In this document: piece after piece, positions 12,693-19,727 of the stretch
Numbering within the stretch: position 1 is the stretch's first letter
Layout: each line of letters opens with the position of its first letter
Source: Candidatus Kuenenbacteria bacterium
GTDB lineage: Bacteria > Patescibacteriota > Patescibacteriia > UBA2591 > PGYQ01
Direction: 5' to 3'
Length of the DNA stretch: 21,035 bases
NCBI GenBank assembly: GCA_016209005.1
Contig: JACQWZ010000116.1
Location: 1-21,035 of the forward strand
Notes under the pieces: generated by a model
Databases searched by the model: none
The model's input: only the letters and a program-made list of their open reading frames with translations
What the model was told of the DNA's origin: nothing
Program-made: the position numbers and the translations under genes

Positions 12693-14105
12693 ATGTCAAA
12701 TAACAAAACCGAAACAATTTATGTTTGTTCAAAATGCGAGGCGCAGTTTTTGAAATGGACTGGGAGATGTAATGAATGTGGAACATGGGGAAGCATAACA
12801 GAAAATCAAAAATCAAAAGCTTGTCCCGAGCGAAGTCGAGGGATCAAAAATCAAAATAATAAATCTAAAAGAGAAATTGGAGAAATTATTGATTTTAGTA
12901 AAATTGAAGGGAAAGAAATGATTAGAATAAAAACAGGGATTGAAGAATTTGATCGAGTTTTGGGCGGAGGAATTGTTCCCGGCAGTTTAATTTTATTAGG
13001 CGGCGAACCGGGCATTGGAAAATCAACCCTAGTTTTACAAATAGTTGAAAAATGTCAAATGTCAGCTGTCAAAGAGTTTGCCCTGAGCGACAGTCAAATG
13101 GGTCAAATGTTTTATGTTTCTGGCGAAGAATCGGCCGAGCAAATTAAATTAAGAATGGATCGTTTAAAAATTAAATCAAAAACATTGCGCTTTTTAGGCG
13201 AAACAGATATTGAAATAATTTGCGCCACGTTTGAAAAATATAAACCGCAAATCGTTATTATTGATTCAATTCAAACAATGTGTTTTTCAGAATTGCCATC
13301 CGAAGCCGGAAGTATTAATCAAGTGCGAGTTTGCACGGTAAAACTTTTAGAAGTCGCTAAAAAAAATAATATTTCAATTTTTATTGTTGGTCATGTAACC
13401 AAAGAGGGCGTGGTTGCCGGACCAAAAACATTGGAACATTTGGTGGACACTGTTTTATATTTAGAAGGCGATCAATTTCATTATTTCCGTCTTTTAAGAA
13501 CAGCGAAAAATCGTTTTGGTTCAACAAATGAAGTCGGAGTTTTTGAAATGAAAGAAAAAGGATTGATGGAAGTTAAAAATCCTTCAAAAGAATTTTTATC
13601 TCAAAGAACAACAAAAGAAACCGGTTCTATTGTCACCGCGACAATGGAAGGCTCAAGGGCTTTTTTAATCGAAGTCCAAGCTTTGGTTTCGCGAACAATT
13701 TTTGGCTATCCGCAAAGAAGGGCTTCTGGTTTTGATTTAAACCGTTTGCAACTTTTAGCCACAGTTTTAACTCGACGTTGCAAATTAAATTTAGGCAATC
13801 AAGATATTTATTTAAATATCGCCGGCGGGATTAAAGTTGAAGAACCAGCAATTGATTTAGCTGTTTGTTTAGCGATTGTTTCCGCTTTTAAAAATAAACC
13901 AATAGATTCAAATTTAGTCGCTTTTGGCGAGGTTGGTTTGGGTGGCGAGATTCGAAATGTCGGACAAATTGATAAAAGAATAATTGAGGCGAAAAAATTA
14001 GGATTTCAAAAAATAATTATTCCTCAAACTAATATTCGCTCCACAGAAAATGAAACAGAAATTATTCAAGCAAAAAATTTAAACGAAGCAATGGAAATAA
14101 TTTAA
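12693..14105 (+). CDS. radA: DNA repair protein RadA (Sms)
   Basis: RadA is a RecA-like ATPase and branch-migration helicase in homologous recombination. The 470-residue product has the N-terminal C4 zinc finger (C12, C15, C26, C29), Walker A GGEPGIGKST (103-112), Walker B VIIDSIQ (188-194), the RadA-specific KNRFG motif (272-276), and the C-terminal Lon-type fold without its protease residues (GGIKVEEPAIDLAV, GEVGLGGEIRNV). Two stretches look extra against family knowledge: residues about 42-55, from a 52-bp repeat at 12805, and residues about 121-139 at 13054-13109. Both keep the frame and lie at domain linkers or a loop just after the P-loop helix. The intact start lies after the RAYT cassette, and a second copy of the first 43 bases lies before it. 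It converges with gatA. Confidence 0.95.
   Translation: MSNNKTETIYVCSKCEAQFLKWTGRCNECGTWGSITENQKSKACPERSRGIKNQNNKSKREIGEIIDFSKIEGKEMIRIKTGIEEFDRVLGGGIVPGSLILLGGEPGIGKSTLVLQIVEKCQMSAVKEFALSDSQMGQMFYVSGEESAEQIKLRMDRLKIKSKTLRFLGETDIEIICATFEKYKPQIVIIDSIQTMCFSELPSEAGSINQVRVCTVKLLEVAKKNNISIFIVGHVTKEGVVAGPKTLEHLVDTVLYLEGDQFHYFRLLRTAKNRFGSTNEVGVFEMKEKGLMEVKNPSKEFLSQRTTKETGSIVTATMEGSRAFLIEVQALVSRTIFGYPQRRASGFDLNRLQLLATVLTRRCKLNLGNQDIYLNIAGGIKVEEPAIDLAVCLAIVSAFKNKPIDSNLVAFGEVGLGGEIRNVGQIDKRIIEAKKLGFQKIIIPQTNIRSTENETEIIQAKNLNEAMEII
12805..12856 (+). repeat. 52-bp repeat inserted in frame in radA
   Basis: A 24-bp core (starting GCTTGTCCCGAGC and ending GTCGAGGG) lies between two copies of ATCAAAAATCAAAA (12805-12818, 12843-12856). 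The same unit, with a single difference (CCGAGC against CTGAGC), is in gatA at 14671-14722 on the other strand. In radA it encodes ACPERSRG and neighbours, between the zinc finger and the ATPase domain. Confidence 0.85.
13054..13109 (+). repeat. Possible second repeat insertion in radA
   Basis: GTTTGCCCTGAGCGACAG (13077-13094) resembles the core of the 52-bp repeat. CTGTC (13066) and GACAG (13090) form short inverse ends, and GTCAAATG recurs at 13054, 13093 and 13102. It adds about 12 residues between the P-loop helix and the FYVSGEES strand compared with typical RadA. Confidence 0.5.
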
Positions 14106-14123
14106 GATTTAAGATTTTCAAAA

Positions 14124-14140
14124 GTATCAATACTTGATAC
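14124..14140. repeat. Short dyad between convergent radA and gatA
   Basis: GTATCAA-TAC-TTGATAC is a perfect 7-bp inverted repeat. It is in the 92-bp gap where both transcripts must end, but it has no GC-rich stem or following T-tract in the radA direction, so a terminator role is weak. Confidence 0.4.
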
Positions 14141-14197
14141 AATCGTGAGGAATGTTGATATAGTAGTATTATTCTCCGCCCATCTTTTTTGTTAACA

Positions 14198-15718
14198 TTA
14201 TTTTTGTGTTTTTTTTGCTTTTTCATAATTATGTCCCACTCTTAAAATAGTTTCTTCGTCAAAGTGTTTTCCGATAATTTGAAAAGCTGTTGGCAAACTT
14301 TCTCCATTTCCTATTATATATTCTTTCGCTCTTTTTTCCATTTTAATTTTTCCACACGGCACAGTTAAAGAAGGCAATCCGGCCAAATTTACTGGCGCTG
14401 TGAAAGCGTCCACTAAATACATAGTCAAAGGATCTTCTACTTTTTCTCCAATTTTAAAAGGTAAAATAGGCGAAACTGGACAAATAAGCGCGTCGTATTT
14501 TTCAAAAGCCTTATCATATTCTTGTTTAATTAGGGTTCGAATTTTTGTCGCTTTTAAATAATAAGCGTCATAATACCCAGCTGATAAAGTGTAAGTTCCC
14601 ATCATAATGCTTCTTTTAACTTCATCGCCAAATCCACTTTCTCTGGCCGTTAAATAATAATCTGATAAATTTTTGATTTTTGATCCCTCGACTTCGCTCA
14701 GGACAAGCTTTTGATTTTTGATTTCGCCATATCTTATGGCGTCATATCGCGCTAAATTTGCGCTTGCTTCGGCTTTGGCAATAATGTAATACGCGGCAAT
14801 CGCGTATTTTGTCATTGGCAAACTCATTTCTTCAATTTTCGCGCCTAATTTTTCAAATACTTTTAGCGCTTCATAAATTGACTCTTTAATTTTTGGATCT
14901 AATTCTTTTTGTTCAAAAAATTCTCGCGGCAAACCTATTTTTATTCCTTTTATATCTTTATTTAAATTTAAAGTATAGTCTGGAACATCTTTTGGGCTTG
15001 TTGTTGAATCTAATTTATCATTTCCAGCGATGGCATTAAGGACAATAGCCGCATCCTCAACTGTTTTAGTAATCGGACCAGTTTGTTCAAAAGAAGAAAC
15101 ATAAGCGATAATTCCCGAACGACTTACTCTTCCATAAGTTGGTTTTAATCCAATGATTCCGCAAAAAGCGGTTGGTTGACGAATACTCCCGCCAGTGTCA
15201 GTGCCAATAGAATAAATTGATTCATTTGCCGCTACCGCGGCTGCTGGGCCTCCAGAGGTTCCTCCTGGAACTCGCTCTAAATCCCATGGATTGCAGGTTG
15301 GTCCAAAAGCTGAATTTTCTGTGCTTGATCCCATGGCAAATTCATCGCAATTTTGTTTTCCTAAGATAATCAATCCATTTTCTTTAAGTTTTTTAATTAC
15401 AGTACAATCATATGGAGGAATAAAATTTTCTAAAATTTTAGAACAAGCAGTTGTTTTTATTCCTTCGGCGCAAAGTAAATCTTTTATTCCGGCTGGGATG
15501 CCTTCTAAAACTTTAATTTGTTCATTCTGAGCAATTTTTTTATCCACTTTTTTTGCTTGTTCTAGCGCTTCTTTTTTTGTAATTAAAATAAAAGAATGAA
15601 TTTTTTTATCAGTTTTTTTAATTTGATCCAAGCAGGCTTGAGTTAATTCAACACTAGAAAAATTTTTTTTCACTAATCCCTCATGCGCTTGTTTAATTGT
15701 TAATTCGTTTAAATTCAT
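14198..15718 (-). CDS. gatA: Asp-tRNA(Asn)/Glu-tRNA(Gln) amidotransferase subunit A
   Basis: GatA is the glutaminase/amidase subunit of GatCAB, which converts Glu-tRNA(Gln) or Asp-tRNA(Asn) to the correct amidated form. The 506-residue product shows GIPAGIKD with catalytic K79, the amidase signature RVPGGTSGGPAAAVAA (149-164), GTDTGGSIRQP (172-182) with nucleophile S178, and SGFGDEVKRSIMMGTYTLSAGYYDAYY (361-387). The residue numbers coincide with the known Lys79-Ser154-Ser178 triad of Staphylococcus aureus GatA, but position 154 is Thr here. An in-frame repeat insert adds about 12 residues around 337-348 (KLVLSEVEGSKI). gatC lies 5 bases upstream; gatB is not in this window. It converges with radA. 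Confidence 0.95.
   Translation of the reverse strand: MNLNELTIKQAHEGLVKKNFSSVELTQACLDQIKKTDKKIHSFILITKKEALEQAKKVDKKIAQNEQIKVLEGIPAGIKDLLCAEGIKTTACSKILENFIPPYDCTVIKKLKENGLIILGKQNCDEFAMGSSTENSAFGPTCNPWDLERVPGGTSGGPAAAVAANESIYSIGTDTGGSIRQPTAFCGIIGLKPTYGRVSRSGIIAYVSSFEQTGPITKTVEDAAIVLNAIAGNDKLDSTTSPKDVPDYTLNLNKDIKGIKIGLPREFFEQKELDPKIKESIYEALKVFEKLGAKIEEMSLPMTKYAIAAYYIIAKAEASANLARYDAIRYGEIKNQKLVLSEVEGSKIKNLSDYYLTARESGFGDEVKRSIMMGTYTLSAGYYDAYYLKATKIRTLIKQEYDKAFEKYDALICPVSPILPFKIGEKVEDPLTMYLVDAFTAPVNLAGLPSLTVPCGKIKMEKRAKEYIIGNGESLPTAFQIIGKHFDEETILRVGHNYEKAKKTQK
14671..14722 (-). repeat. 52-bp repeat inserted in frame in gatA
   Basis: On the minus strand it matches the radA unit at 12805-12856 with one difference: a 24-bp core between two ATCAAAAATCAAAA copies (14709-14722 and 14671-14684 as complements). 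Here it is read in another frame and gives LVLSEVEG. It sits in a variable loop between IRYGE and SGFGDEVKR. Confidence 0.85.
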
Positions 15719-15723
15719 AAATT

Positions 15724-16005
15724 TTAAAACACCGAGGGTATTTTAATATATCTTTCTTCCACATTTGGCGCGCATTGCAATAATTTTTCTGTTTCTTTTT
15801 TATTTATCTCATCTTTCCTTGTTATATTTCGCAATCCAATTATTTGGTTAATTGGTTTTATATTTTTTGTATCCACCTCATCTAATTGTTTTACATAATC
15901 TAAAATAGAAGAAAGTTGTTTAGTAAATTTCTCTTTTTCTTGGTCTGTTAATTTTAGTTGAGCTAATTTTGCCACATGCTCAACTTCTTTAATAGTTAAT
16001 TGCAT
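15724..16005 (-). CDS. gatC: Asp-tRNA(Asn)/Glu-tRNA(Gln) amidotransferase subunit C
   Basis: The 93-residue protein has the usual GatC length and helical start IKEVEHVAKLAQLKLTDQEKEKF, the LSSILDYVKQLDEVDT segment (31-46) and the extended tail with ITRKDE. GatC wraps around GatA and GatB and stabilises the amidotransferase. It is the first gene of a gatCA pair with a 5-base gap, so translation is probably linked. No Shine-Dalgarno site precedes the ATG; TTAAGATT words lie directly upstream. Confidence 0.93.
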   Translation of the reverse strand: MQLTIKEVEHVAKLAQLKLTDQEKEKFTKQLSSILDYVKQLDEVDTKNIKPINQIIGLRNITRKDEINKKETEKLLQCAPNVEERYIKIPSVF

Positions 16006-16154
16006 AAAAAATTTACGATTTATGATTTAAGATTTAAGATTTAAAATTTTTGTCAATTGTCAAATGTTAAACGTCAGGTGTTTATATTGTTTTATTGTTT
16101 TATTGTTTTTATTATTATAATTTTTATTGATCTTTTCGTCAATCTGTGTTAATA

Positions 16155-16186
16155 TGGAAGTTGGAAGTTGGAAGTTGGAAGTTGGA
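16155..16186. repeat. Tandem 7-bp repeat (TTGGAAG)
   Basis: Four and a half near-perfect copies stand in tandem. Too short and unspaced for a CRISPR array. Confidence 0.75.
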
Positions 16187-16240
16187 TATTAGATGTTTTT
16201 TTTATTTTTATTTTTTATTTTTTTGTATCGAAAAATGTAT

Positions 16241-16345
16241 TTTTGCCCCCTTAATAAAGAGCCTGTCCCGAGTTTATCGAGGGAGGGGTGGGGGGGATTT
16301 GAAAAAAAGAAAACCCTCTTAATCCCCCTTATCAGGGGGACAAGA
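16241..16345. repeat. GC-rich palindromic zone
   Basis: TCCCCCT-TATC-AGGGGGA (16323-16340) is a perfect hairpin, and GGGGGGATT (16290-16298) is inverse to AATCCCCC (16321-16328). The first half also contains CTGTCCCGAGTTTATCGAGG, related to the radA/gatA repeat core. Confidence 0.6.
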
Positions 16346-16424
16346 ATTTATTGAATATTTGTGTAAAAATTTTTCTTAAAATTTTTGCTTATTTTATTTT
16401 TTATTTTTTATTTTTTATTTTTTA

Positions 16425-16504
16425 CCCCTCACCTTTTGTCTTATATCAAAGTTAAAAAATTTAGTTTTTTTAGTATCTTTTGATAATTGTCAAAAGGTGA
16501 GGGG
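16425..16504. repeat. Inverted-repeat element, family 2, copy 2 (carries greA ribosome-binding site)
   Basis: CCCCTCACCTTTTG and CAAAAGGTGAGGGG are perfect 14-bp inverse ends, with TTTA on both outer sides (16421-16424 and 16505-16508). The right end AGGTGAGGGG lies 9 bases before the greA ATG and is the only good Shine-Dalgarno sequence there. In the transcript the left arm could pair with it and hide it. Confidence 0.75.
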
Positions 16505-16513
16505 TTTAGTTTT

Positions 16514-16969
16514 ATGCAAAAATTTATTTCAAAGGAAAAACTTCAAGAATTAATTGAAGAGCTTAAATATTTAAAAGAAGTTAGGCGGGCTCAGGTGGCT
16601 GAGAAAATTTCTAATGCTAAAGACTTGGGAGATTTATCAGAAAATGCGGAATATAGCGAAGCAAAAGAAGATCAAGCTTTATTAGAAAAGAAAATAGCTG
16701 AATTAGAAGATACAATAGAACGGGCGACAATTGTTCAAAAGTCAGCAAATAAAAATATAGTTTCAATTGGATCGACAATTAAAATTAAATATAATGGGCA
16801 AACTAAAAAATATTCTATTGTCGGAAGCGAAGAAGCGAACCCTTCTCAAGGAAAAATATCCAACGAATCTCCTTTGGGAAACGCTTTAATGGGACACAGA
16901 ATGGGAGATTCAATAGAAGTAAAAACTCCCAAAGGATTAGTAAAATATACTATTTTGAAAATTAGTTAA
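16514..16969 (+). CDS. greA: Transcription elongation factor GreA
   Basis: GreA rescues backtracked RNA polymerase by stimulating transcript cleavage. The ATG at 16514 gives 151 residues, close to the usual length, and follows AGGTGAGGGG; the longer frame from a TTG at 16487 would run through the repeat end and is rejected. The N-terminal coiled coil holds the acidic-tip signature DLGDLSENAEYSEAKEDQ (37-54), and the C-terminal FKBP-like domain has IGSTIKIKYNG and SPLGNALMGHRMGDSIEVKTPKG. It is a single gene between divergent gatCA and the hydrolase operon. Confidence 0.96.
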   Translation: MQKFISKEKLQELIEELKYLKEVRRAQVAEKISNAKDLGDLSENAEYSEAKEDQALLEKKIAELEDTIERATIVQKSANKNIVSIGSTIKIKYNGQTKKYSIVGSEEANPSQGKISNESPLGNALMGHRMGDSIEVKTPKGLVKYTILKIS

Positions 16970-17318
16970 TTATTTTGAATTATGAAATGCAATCCGCCAG
17001 CTGGCGGACCTAAATCCTAAGCACCAAATAACAAATAGTTAAAAGTTTAAAGTGCAAAGTGCAAAGTTATAGTTTTAAGTTAAAAGTTTGGTTTTAATTT
17101 TCAATTTTTAATTTCTAATTTTCATTAAATTTTTAATGATAAAATTTCTAATTTTTTACCCCTCACCTTTTGGATTTTTTAAAAATTAATTTTTAAAAAT
17201 AGATAGACGAATTTAAATTAGATAGCAAAAGGTGAGTGGGTGAACTGAGTAGGATTTGTAATTTTGAATTTGGTGTTTCTTTAAATTACGTTTCGTAATT
17301 CAAAGTAATTTAATAAAG
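16970..17318. other. Intergenic region with repeats upstream of the hydrolase
   Basis: No gene is seen. It holds a degenerate TTTTGAATTATGAAATG motif at the greA stop, the perfect palindrome TCCGCCAGCTGGCGGA (16993-17008), AAAGTGC tandem words (17050-17065), the AT-rich module (17094-17150), family 2 copy 3, and a CGTAATTCAAAGTAATT motif (17294-17310) just before the next ATG. Confidence 0.6.
17159..17240. repeat. Inverted-repeat element, family 2, copy 3 (degraded right end)
   Basis: The left end CCCCTCACCTTTTGG is intact with TTTA before it (17155-17158). The right end reads GCAAAAGGTGAGTGGG, with a changed tip and no clear TTTA after. The centre shares AATTTAAATTA with copy 1. Confidence 0.65.
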
Positions 17319-18071
17319 ATGAAAATAATAATCAAAAATATAGCGATAGAATATTCTGATGAAGGCGAGGGGCCAGTGATATTATTTTTACATGGCTGGA
17401 AAGATAATTTACATTCATTTGATTCTCTTGTTCCAATTCTTTCTCAGCAATGCAAAATTATCAGAATTGATTTGCCGGGTTTTGGTAACAGTGAATTGCC
17501 TCAAACAACATGGAATCTTGATAATTATGTTCAATTTGTAAAAGATTTTATTGATAAATTAAATATTCAAGTTGATGCGTTAATTGGTCATTCTTTTGGC
17601 GGACGGATTGCGATTAAAGCGGTGGCGCTGAATATTATTAAACCAAAAAAACTTATTTTAATCGCTTCGGCCGGGATTGCAAAAACTCGAACTATTCGCA
17701 ATTGTTTTTTTTATATTTTTGCCAAGGCGGGAAAAATGATAACATTGTTTCCGCCTTTTATTTTTTGGCGAAAGCAACTTCGAAAAAAATTATATAACAT
17801 TGCAAAGAGCGATTATTTTTTATCTGGCAAATTAAAAAACACATTTTTAAATGTGATTAAGGAAGATTTAACATCGTTTGCTAATAAAATTATTATTCCA
17901 ACTTTGCTAATTTGGGGCGATCAAGACAAGACAATTCCATTAGAAGAAGGTCGAAGTTTATCCAAACTAATTTGTAATTCAAAATTAGAAATAATTATTA
18001 ACACTGAACATTTTGTTCATCAAGAAAATCCGCAAAAAGTCGCTGAAATAATTCAAAAATTTATTTTATGA
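17319..18071 (+). CDS. Alpha/beta-fold hydrolase
   Basis: A 250-residue alpha/beta hydrolase. The oxyanion motif HGW (25-27), nucleophile elbow GHSFGG with S92, the acid D203 in WGDQDKTIP, and histidine H231 in EHFVHQENP form the full triad. A short cap region lies about 120-185. Such sequences cover esterases, haloperoxidase-like enzymes and C-C hydrolases, so the substrate is open. Its ATG overlaps no upstream gene; its TGA overlaps the ATG of the MurF-like gene (ATGA), implying translational coupling and perhaps a role with cell-envelope precursors. Confidence 0.85.
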   Translation: MKIIIKNIAIEYSDEGEGPVILFLHGWKDNLHSFDSLVPILSQQCKIIRIDLPGFGNSELPQTTWNLDNYVQFVKDFIDKLNIQVDALIGHSFGGRIAIKAVALNIIKPKKLILIASAGIAKTRTIRNCFFYIFAKAGKMITLFPPFIFWRKQLRKKLYNIAKSDYFLSGKLKNTFLNVIKEDLTSFANKIIIPTLLIWGDQDKTIPLEEGRSLSKLICNSKLEIIINTEHFVHQENPQKVAEIIQKFIL

Positions 18072-19495
18072 AAAAATGGTTATCTTATCATCCGCGCTAT
18101 ATCAGATCTCTTGTTTATATGTTGCAGGCAAGCGAATATAATATTTGCGATTATCTTAATTGGTATGGACGAGTTAAAAATTTTAACAAAGTAGAATGTC
18201 GCAAACATTTAATTAAAACGCCAAAAGCAATATTAATTTTTATTATTGCCTGGACAATTCTTTTGAGTTTATATAGTTTTGCCATTTCTTTATTTTGGCT
18301 AAAATTAGGGCTAATTAAATATATTTTTTTTGCAGGTATTTTATTAATCGCGCCGTATTTTTTGGCTTATGTAATAATCGCGCCAATAATTTTAATAAGA
18401 ATTTTTATTCAATGGCCGATTGAATTTGTGATTATCAAATGCGCTCAAAAAAAACTCAAAAAACACAAAGCGATTAAAATAGCAATCGCTGGAAGTTTTG
18501 GCAAAACAACGATGCGAGAAATTTTAAAAACTATTTTAGAAAAAAATAAAAAAGTTGCCACTCCTCTTCATAATCACAATACTCCATTAGGCATCAGCCG
18601 ATTTATTAAAATATTAAAAGGAGATGAAGAAGTTTTAATTTTTGAACTTGGCGAATATTATCCTGGCGATGTAAAAAAGTTATGTGATTTAACACAACCA
18701 AACATAGGAATTATTACTGGAATTAATGAGGCTCATTTGAAAAAATTTAAAAGTTTAGATAAAACCATTAAAATAATTTTTGAATTATCAGATTGGTTAA
18801 AAAAAAATCCAATTTATGTAAATGGTGAAAATAATTTAGCGCGCAATAATGTTTTAAATGACTATATTATCTACAACCGAAAAGGAATTGAAAAATGGAA
18901 AGTAGAAAATCCACAAACCAATTTAAAAGGAACAAGTTTTGTGATTTCTAAAAATGGACAGGATTATAAAATAAAAACTAATTTATTAGGTCTTCATCAA
19001 ATTGGTCCATTAATGGTTGCTATAGATATCGCGATAAAATTAGGAATATCAATTGATCAAATTAAAGAAGGAATTAAAAATATAAAACCCGTTGACCATC
19101 GTTTAGAGCCAAAAATTAACAATGCTGGCGTTATTACATTAGACGATAGTTATAATGGCAACCCCGATGGAGTAAAAGTTGTTATTGAATTTTTAGCTTC
19201 GCTCCACAATTATCGCAGATTTTATGTTACGCCCGGATTAGTAGAAATGGGATCAAAAATAAAAGAAATTCACAAGGCAATTGGGATTCAACTCGCAAAA
19301 ACCGAAATAGAAAAAATTATTTTAATAAAAAATTCTGTCACGCCTTTTATTGCCGAGGGACTTAAAGACGCAAATTATAATGGCGAAATAATTTGGTTCA
19401 ACGACGCGCTAACAGCCTTTGACGCATTGCCGTATTTGACTGTAAAAAATGATGTAGTTTTATTACAAAACGATTGGCCGGATCAATATGTGTAA
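18068..19495 (+). CDS. Membrane-anchored MurF-like Mur ligase
   Basis: The 475-residue product has an N-terminal region with two or three transmembrane helices (about 53-75 and 82-115) followed by Mur ligase central and C-terminal domains. Seen are the P-loop AGSFGKTTMRE (141-151), HNHNTPLGI (168-176), the Mg-site ELGEYYPGD (193-201), INEAHLKKF (219-227), DHRLEP (343-348) and DDSYNGNPDG (359-368), which matches the MurF DDSYNANP motif. MurF joins D-Ala-D-Ala to the UDP-MurNAc peptide. The normal N-terminal UDP-MurNAc-binding domain is missing and replaced by membrane helices, so the substrate may be lipid-linked or different. The start overlaps the hydrolase stop, and ddl, which makes D-Ala-D-Ala, follows downstream. 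Confidence 0.85.
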   Translation: MKKWLSYHPRYIRSLVYMLQASEYNICDYLNWYGRVKNFNKVECRKHLIKTPKAILIFIIAWTILLSLYSFAISLFWLKLGLIKYIFFAGILLIAPYFLAYVIIAPIILIRIFIQWPIEFVIIKCAQKKLKKHKAIKIAIAGSFGKTTMREILKTILEKNKKVATPLHNHNTPLGISRFIKILKGDEEVLIFELGEYYPGDVKKLCDLTQPNIGIITGINEAHLKKFKSLDKTIKIIFELSDWLKKNPIYVNGENNLARNNVLNDYIIYNRKGIEKWKVENPQTNLKGTSFVISKNGQDYKIKTNLLGLHQIGPLMVAIDIAIKLGISIDQIKEGIKNIKPVDHRLEPKINNAGVITLDDSYNGNPDGVKVVIEFLASLHNYRRFYVTPGLVEMGSKIKEIHKAIGIQLAKTEIEKIILIKNSVTPFIAEGLKDANYNGEIIWFNDALTAFDALPYLTVKNDVVLLQNDWPDQYV

Positions 19496-19517
19496 AATTA
19501 TTATAAAATACTAATAT

Positions 19518-19633
19518 CAGGAGTTACGCACTATTAATGTGCATTTGGCTAATATTAGCTAAAAATGAAAAATTAACAAAAATTCAATTTTCGCTAACTT
19601 TAGCCATTTTTTGATTAAACTGCGTAAGTCCTG
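19518..19633 (+). mobile_element. MITE-like element, family 1, copy C
   Basis: The 116-bp sequence appears identical to copy A and is flanked by the direct repeat AATAT (19513-19517 and 19634-19638). It separates the MurF-like gene from ddl and could affect ddl transcription. Confidence 0.92.
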
Positions 19634-19657
19634 AATATACAAATACATGCGAATGCA

Positions 19658-19691
19658 ACTAATGATACTAATTAAATAAAGTATCATTAGT
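19658..19691. promoter_or_regulatory. Perfect 11-bp dyad upstream of ddl
   Basis: ACTAATGATAC (19658-19668) and GTATCATTAGT (19681-19691) are perfectly inverse with a 12-base AT spacer. It ends 36 bases before the ddl ATG. It could be an operator, a weak RNA hairpin or another repeat remnant. Confidence 0.4.
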
Positions 19692-19727
19692 ATTATTTGT
19701 AGATTTGCATTATTATCTAATTTATTT

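Larger units (their letters stand above)
16006..16513. other. Divergent intergenic region between gatC and greA
   Basis: No gene is seen. It carries TTAAGATT words (16026-16045), a T-rich tract, a tandem TTGGAAG repeat (16155-16186), a GC-rich palindromic zone (16241-16345) and family 2 element copy 2 (16425-16504). Promoters for both genes must lie here but none is clear. Confidence 0.6.

Noticed and set aside
16155..16186. Tandem repeats as a possible CRISPR array
   Set aside because: Units are 7 bp with no spacers and no cas genes nearby.
16487..16513. TTG start extending GreA by nine residues
   Set aside because: The extension translates the repeat end that acts as ribosome-binding site; the ATG at 16514 gives the normal GreA N-terminus.
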